A DNA stretch of 64,000 bases. Source: Halomonas rhizosphaerae. Lineage in GTDB: Bacteria > Pseudomonadota > Gammaproteobacteria > Pseudomonadales > Halomonadaceae. Location of the stretch: the NCBI RefSeq assembly GCF_030010555.1, contig NZ_JASCQP010000030.1, positions 1 to 64,000 of the forward strand, read 5' to 3'. Both the position numbers and the translations under genes were made by a program. Positions within the stretch are counted from its first letter, which is position 1. Each line of letters starts with the position of its first letter. The notes under the pieces are model-generated. The model had not been told where the DNA came from and made no database searches. It worked only from the letters and a program-made list of their open reading frames with translations. Of this stretch, positions 28,245 through 41,622 are shown piece by piece.

Positions 28245-28850
28245 ATGGGCACCCGGGAAACCGACCAGCAGCTCGTCGAGCGCGCCCAGAAGGGGGACAC
28301 CCGCGCCTTCGATCTGCTGGTGAAGAAGTACCAGCACAAGATCATCGGCCTGATCGGCCGCTATGTGCACGACCACGCCGAGGTGCAGGACGTGGCGCAG
28401 GAGGCCTTCATCAAGGCCTACCGGGCACTGGGCAAGTTCCGCGCCGAGAGCGCGTTCTACACCTGGATGTACCGCATCGCCATCAATACCGCGAAGAACT
28501 ACCTGGTCTCGAAGGGGCGTCGTCCCCCGGGCAGCGATCTGGACATCGCCGATGCCGAGATCGTCGACCACAGCGGACGGCTGGCCGATACCGAGACCCC
28601 CGAGGCCGCCATGGCCCGCGACCAGCTCGAGGCGGCCATCTTCGAGGCGATCGAGGGCCTGCCTGACGACTTGCGGACCGCGATCACCCTGCGTGAGCTC
28701 GATGGCCTCTCCTACGAGGATATCGCCGCCATCATGCAGTGTCCCGTGGGTACCGTCCGCTCGCGGATCTTCCGGGCCCGGGAGGCGGTGGACCAGCACA
28801 TCCGCCCGCTCGTCACCACTTCCCGCAACCAGGAGTCGGTGGTCGAATGA
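28245..28850 (+). CDS. rpoE: RNA polymerase sigma factor RpoE (AlgU/sigma-E)
   Basis: ECF sigma factor of the envelope-stress response, 201 residues. Region 2 has AFDLLVKKYQHKIIGLIGRYV and DVAQEAFIKAYRALGKFRAESAFYTWMYRIAINTAKNYL, region 4 has LPDDLRTAITLRELDGLSYEDIAAIMQCPVGTVRSRIFRAREAVD, nearly identical to AlgU/RpoE. GGGGAGG at 28232-28238 precedes the ATG. The downstream genes rseA, rseB and mucD give the complete control circuit: anti-sigma, its protector and the periplasmic protease. Confidence 0.97.
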   Translation: MGTRETDQQLVERAQKGDTRAFDLLVKKYQHKIIGLIGRYVHDHAEVQDVAQEAFIKAYRALGKFRAESAFYTWMYRIAINTAKNYLVSKGRRPPGSDLDIADAEIVDHSGRLADTETPEAAMARDQLEAAIFEAIEGLPDDLRTAITLRELDGLSYEDIAAIMQCPVGTVRSRIFRAREAVDQHIRPLVTTSRNQESVVE

Positions 28851-28930
28851 GGCGTTGGAGGCGAGAAACTGCAAGCTTTTTGACGATTTGCTGAACTGTC
28901 CGGCATCTGCGACGTCATATGCGGTGACCG

Positions 28931-28990
28931 GCCCGCCACCAGCGGGCAACAACATGCCGACATGGCCAGGGCGACACGCGCCGATGTCGG
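28931..28990 (+). other. Two hairpins in the rpoE-rseA gap
   Basis: The 201-bp gap between rpoE and rseA has no gene. GCCCGC at 28931-28936 pairs with GCGGGC at 28942-28947 (5-base loop), and CCGACAT at 28957-28963 with ATGTCGG at 28984-28990. There is no T-run; they could set the ratio of sigma to anti-sigma by partial termination or processing. Confidence 0.35.
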
Positions 28991-29051
28991 GATCAACAGG
29001 CTGTCAAAGGACCCGGACCGGGTCGCCTTGTCGAGTGTGAGGGTGTGAAGA

Positions 29052-29759
29052 ATGAGTCAGAACGCACGGGAATCGCTTTCTGCCCTGATGGACAACGAAG
29101 GGGATGAGCTGGAGCTGCGTCGAGTCCTGAAGTCACTGGACGACTCCCCGGATGCCGCCGAGACCTGGCGCCGCTACCATCTGATGCGCAGCCTGATGCG
29201 ACGGGAACCGGAGGTCGATGTCGCCACCGACCTCTCGGCGGGCATCATGGCGCGCCTGCAGGACGAGCCGCTGCCCCGGGTCGACGCCGGCGAGCCATCC
29301 GGTCGTCCCGTGTCGCTGGCGCGCGGTGCCGGCATCGCTGCCGCCGTGTCCCTGATGGTCATCACCGGCGTGCAGTTCTACAACGGTAGCCTCGACTCGG
29401 GGCAGGCCCCCGCCGAGGTGGCCACCCAGGGCCAGCCGGGGGGGGAGATGCAGGCTAGCCCTGCCGCTCTCGGCGGGTCGGAGCTGGCGTCCTCCGGCGC
29501 CGACAGCCGTCCCTCGCTGCCGGGCCTGCCGCTCTTCCAGACGCCCTCCGGTGATTCCCGGGGCGCGATGACGGTGGGGGCGGGCTTCGATTCGCCGCTG
29601 TTCCTCTCCCCGCGGCAGTCCGCCCGGGATGACCAGCAACAGGCTCAGCTGTTGCAGTCCTACCTGGACCGCCATGCCGAGGGCGCGGCCTATCGCAGCG
29701 GTGACACCTGGATGCCGCTGCTGCGTGCGTCCGGTAGCGAGTCCCTGGGGCAGCACTGA
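29052..29759 (+). CDS. rseA: Anti-sigma-E factor RseA (MucA-like)
   Basis: Inner-membrane protein that holds RpoE inactive until cleaved by DegS-type and RseP proteases. The 235-residue protein has the N-terminal sigma-binding domain (ESLSALMDNEGDELELRRVLKSL and WRRYHLMRSLMRRE), a single membrane helix at about 97-113 (GIAAAVSLMVITGVQFY) and a Gly/Ser/Pro-rich periplasmic part ending LLQSYLDRHAEGA, the conserved MucA/RseA C-terminal motif. It overlaps rseB by one base (TGATG). Confidence 0.93.
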   Translation: MSQNARESLSALMDNEGDELELRRVLKSLDDSPDAAETWRRYHLMRSLMRREPEVDVATDLSAGIMARLQDEPLPRVDAGEPSGRPVSLARGAGIAAAVSLMVITGVQFYNGSLDSGQAPAEVATQGQPGGEMQASPAALGGSELASSGADSRPSLPGLPLFQTPSGDSRGAMTVGAGFDSPLFLSPRQSARDDQQQAQLLQSYLDRHAEGAAYRSGDTWMPLLRASGSESLGQH

Positions 29760-30757
29760 TGCGTCAGGGTCGTCCGACCCGCCTGCTCGGTGGGATGCTG
29801 GTCGCGGCCCTGCTGATCCACTCGTCAGGCGCGGTGGCACAGCCCGACGACGACTCGACCCAGGCCGAGCGATTCGACTGCCGCTCCCTGGCGGAGCGCG
29901 AGCCCCCCGAGACGGCCCTGGGCTGGTTGGAGCGCAGCCTCTGGGCCAACCACTGTTACGAGTTCCAGGCGCGGGCGGTACGTATCGGCGGCGACGGGGT
30001 CCGTTCCCTGGCGCTTTCCCATGATGTCGTGGAGGGCGTCGAGCGCGAGGTGGCCCGGTTTCTGGACGGTCCCGCGGTGGTCTTCGAGCGACGCGGGCGT
30101 ATCGGGCGCCTGAGCTGGGCCGAGGGTGATGCCCCGGTGCCGGCCTCGCCGGCGGGGATCGCCCAACACCTAGATGGCCTCTACCGTCTCCAGCTGAGCG
30201 GTGAGGAGCGCCTTGCCAATCGCACCACCATCCGCCTCGACATCGAACCCCTGGATGTCATGCGGTATGGCCATCGCTTCTGGCTCGACACTGCCACGGG
30301 GCTGCCGCTCAAGCAGATCCTGCTGGACGAGGAGGGGCGCGTGGTGGAGACCTTCCAGATCACCGAGCTGCGTCAGCCACAGCTGTACCAGGGAGAGATC
30401 GGCCTCGACCGACGCCGTGCCCGCCCGGAGGACCCCTGGCACCCCGCCTGGCTACCCACGGGCTTTATCCCCCAGCCCGTGGAGACCCGCAGTTCTCGCC
30501 ACGACGATGATGTCGGCCACCGGGTCTACAGTGACGGGCTCGCCACCCTCAGCCTGTTCGTGGAACCCGTGGAGGGACCGGACCAGCTGATCCCGGGCAT
30601 GCATCGCCTCGGCGTCTCCCATGCGGCCGTGCGCCATCGCGAACTCGGCGGTCAGACCCGCCAGGTGGTGGTGATGGGTGAGCTCCCCCCCGGTGTCCTG
30701 CTGCGCGTGGCCGATTCGGTGGAGTGGCAGGCCGGCGATGAGGGCGACATGCCCTGA
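29759..30757 (+). CDS. rseB: Sigma-E regulatory protein RseB/MucB
   Basis: Periplasmic protein that binds RseA and shields it from proteolysis, sensing lipid/LPS intermediates in relatives. It is 332 residues with a signal peptide (core about 10-20, cleavage near AVA), a LolA-like N-terminal domain (WLERSLWANHCYEFQARAVRIGG) and the MucB/RseB C-terminal domain (HPAWLPTGFIP, YSDGLATLSLFVEP, MGELPPGVLLRVADSV). The ATG overlaps the rseA stop. Two cysteines (in FDCRSL and NHCYEF) may form a periplasmic disulfide. Confidence 0.93.
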   Translation: MRQGRPTRLLGGMLVAALLIHSSGAVAQPDDDSTQAERFDCRSLAEREPPETALGWLERSLWANHCYEFQARAVRIGGDGVRSLALSHDVVEGVEREVARFLDGPAVVFERRGRIGRLSWAEGDAPVPASPAGIAQHLDGLYRLQLSGEERLANRTTIRLDIEPLDVMRYGHRFWLDTATGLPLKQILLDEEGRVVETFQITELRQPQLYQGEIGLDRRRARPEDPWHPAWLPTGFIPQPVETRSSRHDDDVGHRVYSDGLATLSLFVEPVEGPDQLIPGMHRLGVSHAAVRHRELGGQTRQVVVMGELPPGVLLRVADSVEWQAGDEGDMP

Positions 30758-30782
30758 ACCTTTTGACACACAGACGGTATGA
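30756..30782 (+). promoter_or_regulatory. Candidate sigma-E (AlgU) promoter for mucD
   Basis: GAACCT at 30756-30761 and TATGA at 30778-30782 are separated by 16 bp, close to the AlgU pattern GAACTT-N16/17-TCTGA, and start inside the last two codons of rseB, 63 bp ahead of mucD. A dedicated sigma-E promoter for the protease gene is known in Pseudomonas. A TTGACA at 30763-30768 lacks a proper -10. Confidence 0.35.
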
Positions 30783-30818
30783 AGGACACTTCCATTCTTG
30801 CCGATGCAGGAGCCTTTC

Positions 30819-32240
30819 ATGAAGCGCATGACACGACACCTTTCCCTCTGGATGCTGCTCGCCACGGCCCTGCTGGCGTGGCAGACGGCCATGGCCCGCG
30901 AGCTACCGGACTTCACCGAACTGGTCGACCAGGCCGCGCCCGGCGTGGTCAACATCTCCACCTCGCGGATGGTGGAACGCCAGGCGTCTCCCTTCGGCGA
31001 GTTCGGCGGCCAGGAGATCCCGGAGATCTTTCGTCACTTCTTCGGCGACCGTTTCCCGGTGCCGCCCGGAGGGGCGCCGGGGCGCAGCGAGGAGCGCCAG
31101 TCCCTGGGGTCGGGCTTCATCATCGACGAGGCCGGCTACATCATGACCAATGCCCATGTGGTGGAGGGCGCCGACGAGATCCTGGTGCGACTCAACGACC
31201 GGCGCGAACTCGAGGCCGAGCTGATCGGTGCCGATACCAAGACGGATGTCGCCCTGCTCAAGGTCGACGCCGACGGACTGCCGGCCCTTACCCTGGCGGA
31301 CTCCGATGATCTCCGGGTCGGGGAGTGGGTCGCCGCGATCGGCTCGCCCTTCGGTTTCGACCACTCGGTGACGGCTGGCATCGTCAGTGCCATCGATCGG
31401 ACTCTGCCCCGCGATGCCTACGTCCCCTTCATCCAGACCGACGTGGCGATCAATCCGGGCAATTCCGGCGGCCCGCTGTTCAACCTGGACGGCGAGGTGG
31501 TCGGCATCAACTCGCAGATCTTCACCCGCAGCGGCGGCTTCATGGGGCTCTCCTTCGCGATCCCCATCAACGTGGCCCTGGATGTCGCCGACCAGCTGCG
31601 TGACGACGGTCGCGTCAGCCGCGGCTGGCTCGGGGTGATGATCCAGCCGGTGTCCCGTGACCTGGCCGAGTCCTTCGGCATGGACAACACCGAGGGGGCG
31701 CTGATCGCCGACCTCGATCCCGAGGGGCCGGCGGCCCAGGGCGGGCTCCAGGCCGGCGACGTCATCCTCGAGGTGAACGGTGAGGCGGTGGAGAGCTCCA
31801 GTACCCTGCCGCGGCTGATCGGACGGGTCAGCCCGGGCAGCGATGTGGAACTGACGCTGCTGCGCGACGGCGAGCGTCGCGAGGAGACCGTCACCGTGGG
31901 CGACTGGCCCGACAGCCAGGGCGGCACGGCAACTGGCCAGGGCGAGGAACCGGCGCCGGCGCGGCTGGGCATCGCCGTGGCACCGCTGGAGGACGCCGAG
32001 CGTCGTGAACTCGGCATCGAGGGCGGTGTCCGGGTGCGCGAGGTGGACCCGCGCGGCACGGCCGCTCAGGCGGGCATCCGGGCCGGCGATATCCTGGTCA
32101 GCATCGACCAGAGCGCGGTGGAGAACCCCGACCAGCTTGCCGAACTGGTGACCGGGCTGCCCGATGATCGCGCGATTCCGGTGCGCCTCTACCGCGACGG
32201 CCGTTCGCTGTTCGTGGCGCTGCGGCTCTCCCGCGGCTGA
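30819..32240 (+). CDS. mucD: Periplasmic serine protease MucD (DegP/HtrA family)
   Basis: A 473-residue HtrA protease/chaperone: signal peptide (residues 1-25, cut after AMA), trypsin-like domain with the triad His in [10 protein letters not shown], Asp in TDVALLKVD and Ser in [10 protein letters not shown], then two PDZ domains (about 265-355 and 380-470) with [11 protein letters not shown] and [10 protein letters not shown] starts. It degrades misfolded periplasmic proteins and dampens sigma-E activation. GGAG at 30809-30812 fixes the ATG at 30819. The gene follows rseB directly; the mucC (rseC) gene that separates them in Pseudomonas is missing. Confidence 0.95.
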   Translation: MKRMTRHLSLWMLLATALLAWQTAMARELPDFTELVDQAAPGVVNISTSRMVERQASPFGEFGGQEIPEIFRHFFGDRFPVPPGGAPGRSEERQSLGSGFIIDEAGYIMTNAHVVEGADEILVRLNDRRELEAELIGADTKTDVALLKVDADGLPALTLADSDDLRVGEWVAAIGSPFGFDHSVTAGIVSAIDRTLPRDAYVPFIQTDVAINPGNSGGPLFNLDGEVVGINSQIFTRSGGFMGLSFAIPINVALDVADQLRDDGRVSRGWLGVMIQPVSRDLAESFGMDNTEGALIADLDPEGPAAQGGLQAGDVILEVNGEAVESSSTLPRLIGRVSPGSDVELTLLRDGERREETVTVGDWPDSQGGTATGQGEEPAPARLGIAVAPLEDAERRELGIEGGVRVREVDPRGTAAQAGIRAGDILVSIDQSAVENPDQLAELVTGLPDDRAIPVRLYRDGRSLFVALRLSRG

Positions 32241-32271
32241 CCCCGCCGCCTCGGCGAGCGGCAGCAATCAC

Positions 32272-32301
32272 GCGACCCGATGGCGCCCGCCATCGGGTCG
32301 C
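32272..32301. terminator. Strong hairpin between mucD and lepA
   Basis: GCGACCCGATGGC at 32272-32284 pairs perfectly with GCCATCGGGTCGC at 32289-32301 around GCCC, a 13-bp stem. No T-run follows, but the position 32 bp behind the mucD stop argues for a terminator ending the rpoE operon. Confidence 0.6.
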
Positions 32302-32330
32302 TGTATCTGGCAGGCGCATCCCGCTACAAT
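32301..32330 (+). promoter_or_regulatory. Candidate promoter for lepA
   Basis: TACAAT at 32325-32330 is a good -10; CTGTAT at 32301-32306 (18-bp spacing) is a weak -35, immediately behind the terminator hairpin. This would start the lepA-lepB-rnc-era-recO unit. Confidence 0.4.
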
Positions 32331-32421
32331 GGCGCCCAATCCGACCAGAGCCCGCCAGCCGACCGCAACGCGATCCATCCTGTCGGCCGTGGCCCGACAC
32401 CCACAAGGCAGAATCGACTCG

Positions 32422-34239
<1,818 letters not shown>

Positions 34240-34253
34240 GAACGGATAACCCC

Positions 34254-35057
34254 ATGGACTTCTCTCTGATGCTGGTGGTGGCAGTGGCCGTCACCGGAGT
34301 GATCTGGCTGCTCGATCTGCTCTGGTGGCGTCCTGCCCGCCGGCAGCGCCTGGCCACCGCCGAGGCCGGCACGACCGAGGGGCTCGATGAGCGGGCCCGC
34401 GAGAAGGCGCTCAAGGAGCCCTGGCCGGTCGACTATGCCCGCTCCTTCTTCCCGGTGCTGCTGGTGGTGCTGATACTGCGCAGCTTCGTAGTCGAACCCT
34501 TTCAGATCCCGTCCGGGTCGATGCGACCGACGCTGGAGGTCGGCGACTTCATCCTGGTCAACAAGTTCGCCTATGGCCTGCGCTTGCCGGTGGTCAATAC
34601 CCGCATCCTGGAGGTCGGCGAGCCGGAGCGGGGTGACGTCATGGTGTTTCGCTTTCCCGACGAGCCCGCCGTGAACTTCATCAAGCGGGTGGTGGGCCTG
34701 CCGGGCGACCGGATCCGTTATGAGGACAAGCAGCTCTTCGTCAATGGCGAGGCGGTGCCCAAGGCGCTGCTCGAGGCCGGCCCCGCCGCGGCGCCCACCG
34801 AGCTGTTGCTGGCCGAGCAACTGGGCGAGCTGGAACACCGTATCTACAATAATCCTCGGGACCCGGGTCCCCAGGTGCGCGAGCTTGAGGTGCCGCAGGG
34901 GCACTACTTCACCATGGGCGATAACCGTGATCACTCCAACGACAGCCGTTACTGGGGCTTCGTGCCGGAGGAGAACATCGTCGGGCGCGCCTTCGCCGTC
35001 TGGATGCACTGGGACGGTGGACTGCCGAGCTTCACCAGCGTGCGCCGTATCCAGTAG
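34254..35057 (+). CDS. lepB: Signal peptidase I
   Basis: Cleaves signal peptides of exported proteins at the outer face of the inner membrane. The 267-residue protein has two N-terminal membrane helices (about 4-24 and 62-78), the catalytic Ser in [11 protein letters not shown] (about residue 90), the Lys in [11 protein letters not shown] (about 145), and the family box [25 protein letters not shown]. The loop between is somewhat shorter than in E. coli. The DUF4845 gene usually between lepB and rnc in Pseudomonas is absent; there are 100 bp of spacer instead. Confidence 0.97.
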   Translation: MDFSLMLVVAVAVTGVIWLLDLLWWRPARRQRLATAEAGTTEGLDERAREKALKEPWPVDYARSFFPVLLVVLILRSFVVEPFQIPSGSMRPTLEVGDFILVNKFAYGLRLPVVNTRILEVGEPERGDVMVFRFPDEPAVNFIKRVVGLPGDRIRYEDKQLFVNGEAVPKALLEAGPAAAPTELLLAEQLGELEHRIYNNPRDPGPQVRELEVPQGHYFTMGDNRDHSNDSRYWGFVPEENIVGRAFAVWMHWDGGLPSFTSVRRIQ

Positions 35058-35157
35058 GGCGACACCTGCCGCCCCTCGGACCCGGCGGCTCGCGCGCGTC
35101 GCCGGGTCCACCGACACGACCCCCCATGTCCATCATCGAATATTAGTCAGGAGCTCC

Positions 35158-35862
35158 GTGAGCAACTCCCTCAACGCCTTCAGCCGCCGCATCGGCCATA
35201 CGTTCGCCGACCCCGGTCTGCTCGAGCTGGCCATGACCCATCGCAGCTACGGCGGCCAGAACAACGAACGCCTCGAGTTTCTCGGTGATTCCATCGTCAA
35301 CTTCATCATCGCCGAGGCACTCTTCCAGCGCTTCCCCCAGGCCAGGGAAGGCCAGCTGTCGCGGCTGCGTGCGCGCCTGGTCAAGGGGCAGACACTGGCC
35401 GAGCTGGCCCGGGAGATGGCCTTCGGCGAATGCCTGCGGCTGGGGTCCGGCGAGATGAAGAGCGGTGGCCATCGTCGTGAATCGATTCTCGCCGATGCCG
35501 TCGAGGCGGTGCTCGGCGCGATCTACCTGGATGCCGGCATGGAGGTCGCCCGGGCGCGGGTGCTCTCGTGGTATGCCGAGCGGCTGGAGGCCATCAGCCT
35601 CGATGATACCCAGAAGGACCCCAAGACCCGCCTGCAGGAGTTCCTGCAGTCACGCCAGGTGCCCCTGCCGCGCTACGAGGTGACCTCGGTGGAGGGCGAG
35701 GCCCATGCCCAGACCTTCACCGTCGAGTGCCACGTCGAGATGCTCGAGAAGCACACCCTGGGCGTCGGATCGAGCCGGCGTCATGCCGAGCAGCAGGCCG
35801 CCGCCCAGGCGCTCTCTCGCCTCGAACCGGTCAAGTCCAACAGCACGGGGGACCGTCCATGA
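35158..35862 (+). CDS. rnc: Ribonuclease III
   Basis: Cleaves double-stranded RNA in rRNA maturation and mRNA turnover. It is 234 residues: nuclease domain with the signature [13 protein letters not shown] and catalytic acidic residues in [18 protein letters not shown], then a double-stranded RNA-binding domain (from [20 protein letters not shown] to [15 protein letters not shown]). Start is GTG at 35158 with CAGGAG at 35148-35153. The stop overlaps the era start (ATGA), the classical rnc-era coupling. Confidence 0.97.
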   Translation: MSNSLNAFSRRIGHTFADPGLLELAMTHRSYGGQNNERLEFLGDSIVNFIIAEALFQRFPQAREGQLSRLRARLVKGQTLAELAREMAFGECLRLGSGEMKSGGHRRESILADAVEAVLGAIYLDAGMEVARARVLSWYAERLEAISLDDTQKDPKTRLQEFLQSRQVPLPRYEVTSVEGEAHAQTFTVECHVEMLEKHTLGVGSSRRHAEQQAAAQALSRLEPVKSNSTGDRP

Positions 35863-36758
35863 CCACCACCTGCGGCTTCGTGGCCATCGTCGGCCGTCCC
35901 AATGTCGGCAAGTCGACGCTCATGAACCGGATCCTCGGCCAGAAGGTCTCGATCACCTCGCGGCGTCCCCAGACCACTCGCCATCAGGTGATGGGCATCA
36001 AGACCGAGGGGGAGGCCCAGTTCATCTACGTCGACACCCCCGGCATCCACATCATGGCCAAGGATCGTAACAAGGCGATCAATCGCTTCATGAACCAGGC
36101 CGCCGTCCAGGCCCTGCGTGACGTGGACTGCGTGGTCTTCATCATCGACCGTACCCGCTGGAGCGACGAGGACCAGGTGGTGCTGCAGCGCCTCGAACAC
36201 GTCGAGGCGCCGGTGATCCTGGCCGTCAACAAGGTCGACCGCCTGCAGGACAAGGCCAGCCTGTTGCCCTGGCTGGAGCAGGTCGGCGCGCGCCGCGACT
36301 TCGCCGCCATCGTGCCGATCTCCGCCAAGCACGGCACCAACGTCCCGGAGCTGGAGGGCGAGGTGGCCAAGCACCTGCCGCAGAGCGTGCACTACTTTCC
36401 CGAGGATCAGATCACCGACAAGAGCCAGCGCTTCCTGGCCGCCGAACTGGTGCGCGAGAAGGTCATGCGCCAGCTGGGCGACGAGTTGCCCTACCAGATG
36501 ACCGTGGAGATCGAGGAGTTCCGCGACGAAGGGCGAGTGGTGCACATCAGCGCACTGATCCTCGTCGAACGGGCCGGGCAGAAGAAGATCCTGATCGGCG
36601 AGAACGGCGAGCGCATCAAGAACATCGGTCGTGAGGCGCGCCTCGACATGGAGCGTGCCCTGGGGGCCAAGGTGATGCTCAACCTGTGGGTCAAGGTCAA
36701 GCGCGGCTGGTCCGACGACGAGCGTGCGCTGAAGAGCCTGGGCTACGACCTGGATTAG
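35859..36758 (+). CDS. era: GTPase Era
   Basis: Essential GTPase that binds 16S rRNA and assists 30S maturation. The 299-residue protein has G1 [13 protein letters not shown]2 [10 protein letters not shown]3 DTPGIH, G4 NKVDRL and G5 SAKHG, followed by a KH domain with [41 protein letters not shown] is inside the rnc stop. recO begins on the base after the era stop, so the three are one unit. Confidence 0.98.
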   Translation: MTTTCGFVAIVGRPNVGKSTLMNRILGQKVSITSRRPQTTRHQVMGIKTEGEAQFIYVDTPGIHIMAKDRNKAINRFMNQAAVQALRDVDCVVFIIDRTRWSDEDQVVLQRLEHVEAPVILAVNKVDRLQDKASLLPWLEQVGARRDFAAIVPISAKHGTNVPELEGEVAKHLPQSVHYFPEDQITDKSQRFLAAELVREKVMRQLGDELPYQMTVEIEEFRDEGRVVHISALILVERAGQKKILIGENGERIKNIGREARLDMERALGAKVMLNLWVKVKRGWSDDERALKSLGYDLD

Positions 36759-37460
36759 ATGCAGCCTGCCCCCGCCTTCCTGCTGCACAAGCGGCCCTAC
36801 CGCGAGACCAGCGCCCTGGTGGAGCTGCTGACGCTGCACCACGGCCGCGTCAGGGCCGTGGCCCAGGGCGTCCAGCGCCCCGGTTCGCGTTCGCGAGGCC
36901 GGCTGCAGCCTTTCGCCCCGCTGCATGTCACCTGGGTCGGCGAGGGCGAGCTCAAGCGACTGCGGTTGATGGAGGGACGCGGCAGTGCGGCCCTGCTCGC
37001 CGGCGAGGGGCTTCTCTGTGGCCTCTATGCCAACGAACTCCTGACGCGGGTACTGCCGGTGGAGCTGCCGGTCCCCGAGGTCTTTGCCTTCTACACCGCC
37101 ATGCTCGAGGTGCTGCCCCGGCCCGAGGGGCGCGCCGGTGCGCTGCGTCGGCTCGAGGTGGCCGCGCTCGAAGCGCTGGACGCCTGGCCGCGCTTCACCG
37201 ACCCGGAGGGGGGCGAACTCGACCCCCAGCGTCGCTATGTCCTCGATCCGGCCTCGCGGGCCTTCGTGGCCGGCGAGGGCGGCATCGACGGGCGCACCCT
37301 GCGCCTGCTGGCCCGCGGCGACTGGGCCGAGCCGGGGCTCGCCGGTCCCGCCAAGGCGGTCACCCGGGCGGCGCTGGCCCCGCTGCTCGGCAGCCGTTCG
37401 CTGCGCTCCCGCGAGCTGATGCGCCAGCTTGCCCAGCGCCGGCGGGCCGGTTCACACTGA
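36759..37460 (+). CDS. recO: DNA repair protein RecO
   Basis: Recombination mediator that, with RecR, loads RecA on SSB-covered DNA. The 233-residue protein has the N-terminal OB fold (AFLLHKRPYRETSALVELLTLHHGRVRAVAQGVQR, ending RLQPFAPLHVTW) and the helical RecO C domain with LLCGLYANELLTRVLP. As in other gammaproteobacteria it lacks the four-cysteine zinc finger of Deinococcus RecO. Start follows the era stop without a gap and without a visible ribosome-binding site, implying coupling. Confidence 0.94.
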   Translation: MQPAPAFLLHKRPYRETSALVELLTLHHGRVRAVAQGVQRPGSRSRGRLQPFAPLHVTWVGEGELKRLRLMEGRGSAALLAGEGLLCGLYANELLTRVLPVELPVPEVFAFYTAMLEVLPRPEGRAGALRRLEVAALEALDAWPRFTDPEGGELDPQRRYVLDPASRAFVAGEGGIDGRTLRLLARGDWAEPGLAGPAKAVTRAALAPLLGSRSLRSRELMRQLAQRRRAGSH

Positions 37461-37469
37461 TGGCTTTCT

Positions 37470-37620
37470 GGCACTTCTCGCAATGACCGTGAGGGGCGCC
37501 GGGGGTAGGCCGAAGAGGAGGTCCTATGCCATGGATGGCATCGGTAGCGCCCAGGGATGGGTTCACAGCGCCTCCTCGCAGGGCTGCCGCCGGATCAGCC
37601 CTGAGCCCACGGCTCAGGCG
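37470..37620. repeat. Structured intergenic element between recO and pdxJ
   Basis: The 200-bp gap has no gene but is structured: ATGCCAT-GG-ATGGCAT at 37526-37541 is a perfect short hairpin, CCAGGGATGGGTTCACAGCG follows at about 37551-37570, and CCTGAGCC-CAC-GGCTCAGG at 37600-37618 is a second perfect hairpin that could act as a terminator. The mix of CATCC/GGATGG motifs and small palindromes is the look of a dispersed intergenic repeat of Halomonas-type genomes; only one copy is in the window, so this is an inference. Confidence 0.45.
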
Positions 37621-37660
37621 GGTTGCTTATTCCTGATTTTCCGACCCCCATGGAGTCCCC

Positions 37661-38461
37661 ATGCATCCCCCCCGTATCCTGCTCGGCGTCAATATCGACC
37701 ATATCGCCACCCTGCGCCAGGCCCGTGGCACCCGCTACCCGGACCCGGTACAGGCGGCCCTGCTCGCCGAGGAGGCCGGCGCCGACGGCATCACCGTGCA
37801 CCTGCGCGAGGACCGTCGCCATATCCAGGAGCGCGACGTGCGCCTGCTGGCCGAGGTGCTCAATACGCGCATGAACCTGGAGATGGCGGTCACCGAGGAG
37901 ATGCTGTGCCTGGCAGAGCAGCTGTCTCCGGCCCATGTCTGCCTGGTGCCCGAGAAGCGCGAGGAGCTGACCACCGAGGGCGGGCTCGACGTGGCGGGGA
38001 GCTTTGAGGCCGTTGCCGCGGCCTGCCGTCGGCTCGCCGCGGCCGGCTGTGAGGCGTCGCTGTTCATCGATCCCGAGCCCGCCCAGATCGAGGCGGCGGC
38101 CAGGGCCGGCGCGCCGGTGATCGAGCTGCATACCGGTGCCTACGCCGAGGTCGCGGGCGAGGCCGCCCGTCGCGAGCATGCCCGTCTCGCCGCCGCCGCC
38201 GAGATGGCCCTCGAACTGGGCCTCATCGTGAATGCCGGCCACGGCCTGAACTACCACAACGTCGAGGCGGTTGCTGCGCTGCCCGGGCTCCACGAGCTCA
38301 ATATCGGTCACGCGATCATCGCCCGGGCGCTCTTCGTGGGCCTCAAGGAGGCCGTGGCCGAGATGAAGCGGCTGGCTATCGCCGGCCAGGAGGCGGGTTT
38401 CGTGGCCTCGCTCGAGGAACACGACCACGATCATGACGAGGAGTCGGACTGCTGCCGATGA
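37661..38461 (+). CDS. pdxJ: Pyridoxine 5'-phosphate synthase
   Basis: Last ring-closing step of DXP-dependent vitamin B6 synthesis, joining 3-amino-2-oxopropyl phosphate and DXP. It is a TIM barrel of 266 residues with [22 protein letters not shown] at the N-terminus, [40 protein letters not shown] and [20 protein letters not shown]. It is ~20 residues longer than usual because of a C-terminal tail [13 protein letters not shown] rich in potential metal ligands. The stop overlaps the acpS start by ATGA, the E. coli arrangement. Confidence 0.97.
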   Translation: MHPPRILLGVNIDHIATLRQARGTRYPDPVQAALLAEEAGADGITVHLREDRRHIQERDVRLLAEVLNTRMNLEMAVTEEMLCLAEQLSPAHVCLVPEKREELTTEGGLDVAGSFEAVAAACRRLAAAGCEASLFIDPEPAQIEAAARAGAPVIELHTGAYAEVAGEAARREHARLAAAAEMALELGLIVNAGHGLNYHNVEAVAALPGLHELNIGHAIIARALFVGLKEAVAEMKRLAIAGQEAGFVASLEEHDHDHDEESDCCR

Positions 38462-38774
38462 TCATCGGCATCGGCACCGACATCGCCCGGGTGGCCCGTT
38501 TCGAGAGGGCCATGGGACGGCACGGAGAGCGCTTCGCGCTGCGCCTGCTCGGTGAGCGGGAGCGAGAACGGTTCCGTGGTCATGTCCTGCCCGCGGCCTT
38601 CCTGGCCAAGCGGTTCGCCGCCAAGGAGGCGTTCGTCAAGGCGCTGGGCACCGGCCTGCGACGGGGCATGCGCTGGACCGAGATCCAGGTGGTCAACGAT
38701 GCGCTGGGGCGTCCCTCACTGGTCCTCTCCGGCAAGGCCCATGAGCTGGCCGAGGCGGCCGGTGTGAGGTCGGT

Positions 38775-41504
<2,730 letters not shown>

Positions 41505-41561
41505 CGGTGGGCTCGTCGGGCGGTGAATCGGCGTCCAGTATGCCACAGGGCGGGCAGATGC

Positions 41562-41591
41562 CTGTCCAGTGTGCAGCCGCAGGGATATAAT
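41562..41591 (+). promoter_or_regulatory. Candidate promoter for cysM
   Basis: A consensus -10 TATAAT at 41586-41591 with CTGTCC at 41562-41567 as a weak -35 (18 bp). It lies in the divergent gap between gacS and cysM, 31 bp ahead of the cysM start. Confidence 0.5.
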
Positions 41592-41622
41592 GCTGAAAAG
41601 GCGTTTCCATCAGGAAGGTTAC

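Noticed and set aside
35126..35146. Six-codon reading frame (ATG to TAG) just before rnc
   Set aside because: It could be a leader peptide, but there is no ribosome-binding site and no run of regulatory codons; probably chance.
37521..37541. ATG-rich AGGAGG...ATG segment as a small gene before pdxJ
   Set aside because: AGGAGG is followed by ATGCCATGG, but the frame has no family features and the sequence is better explained as a hairpin of the intergenic element.
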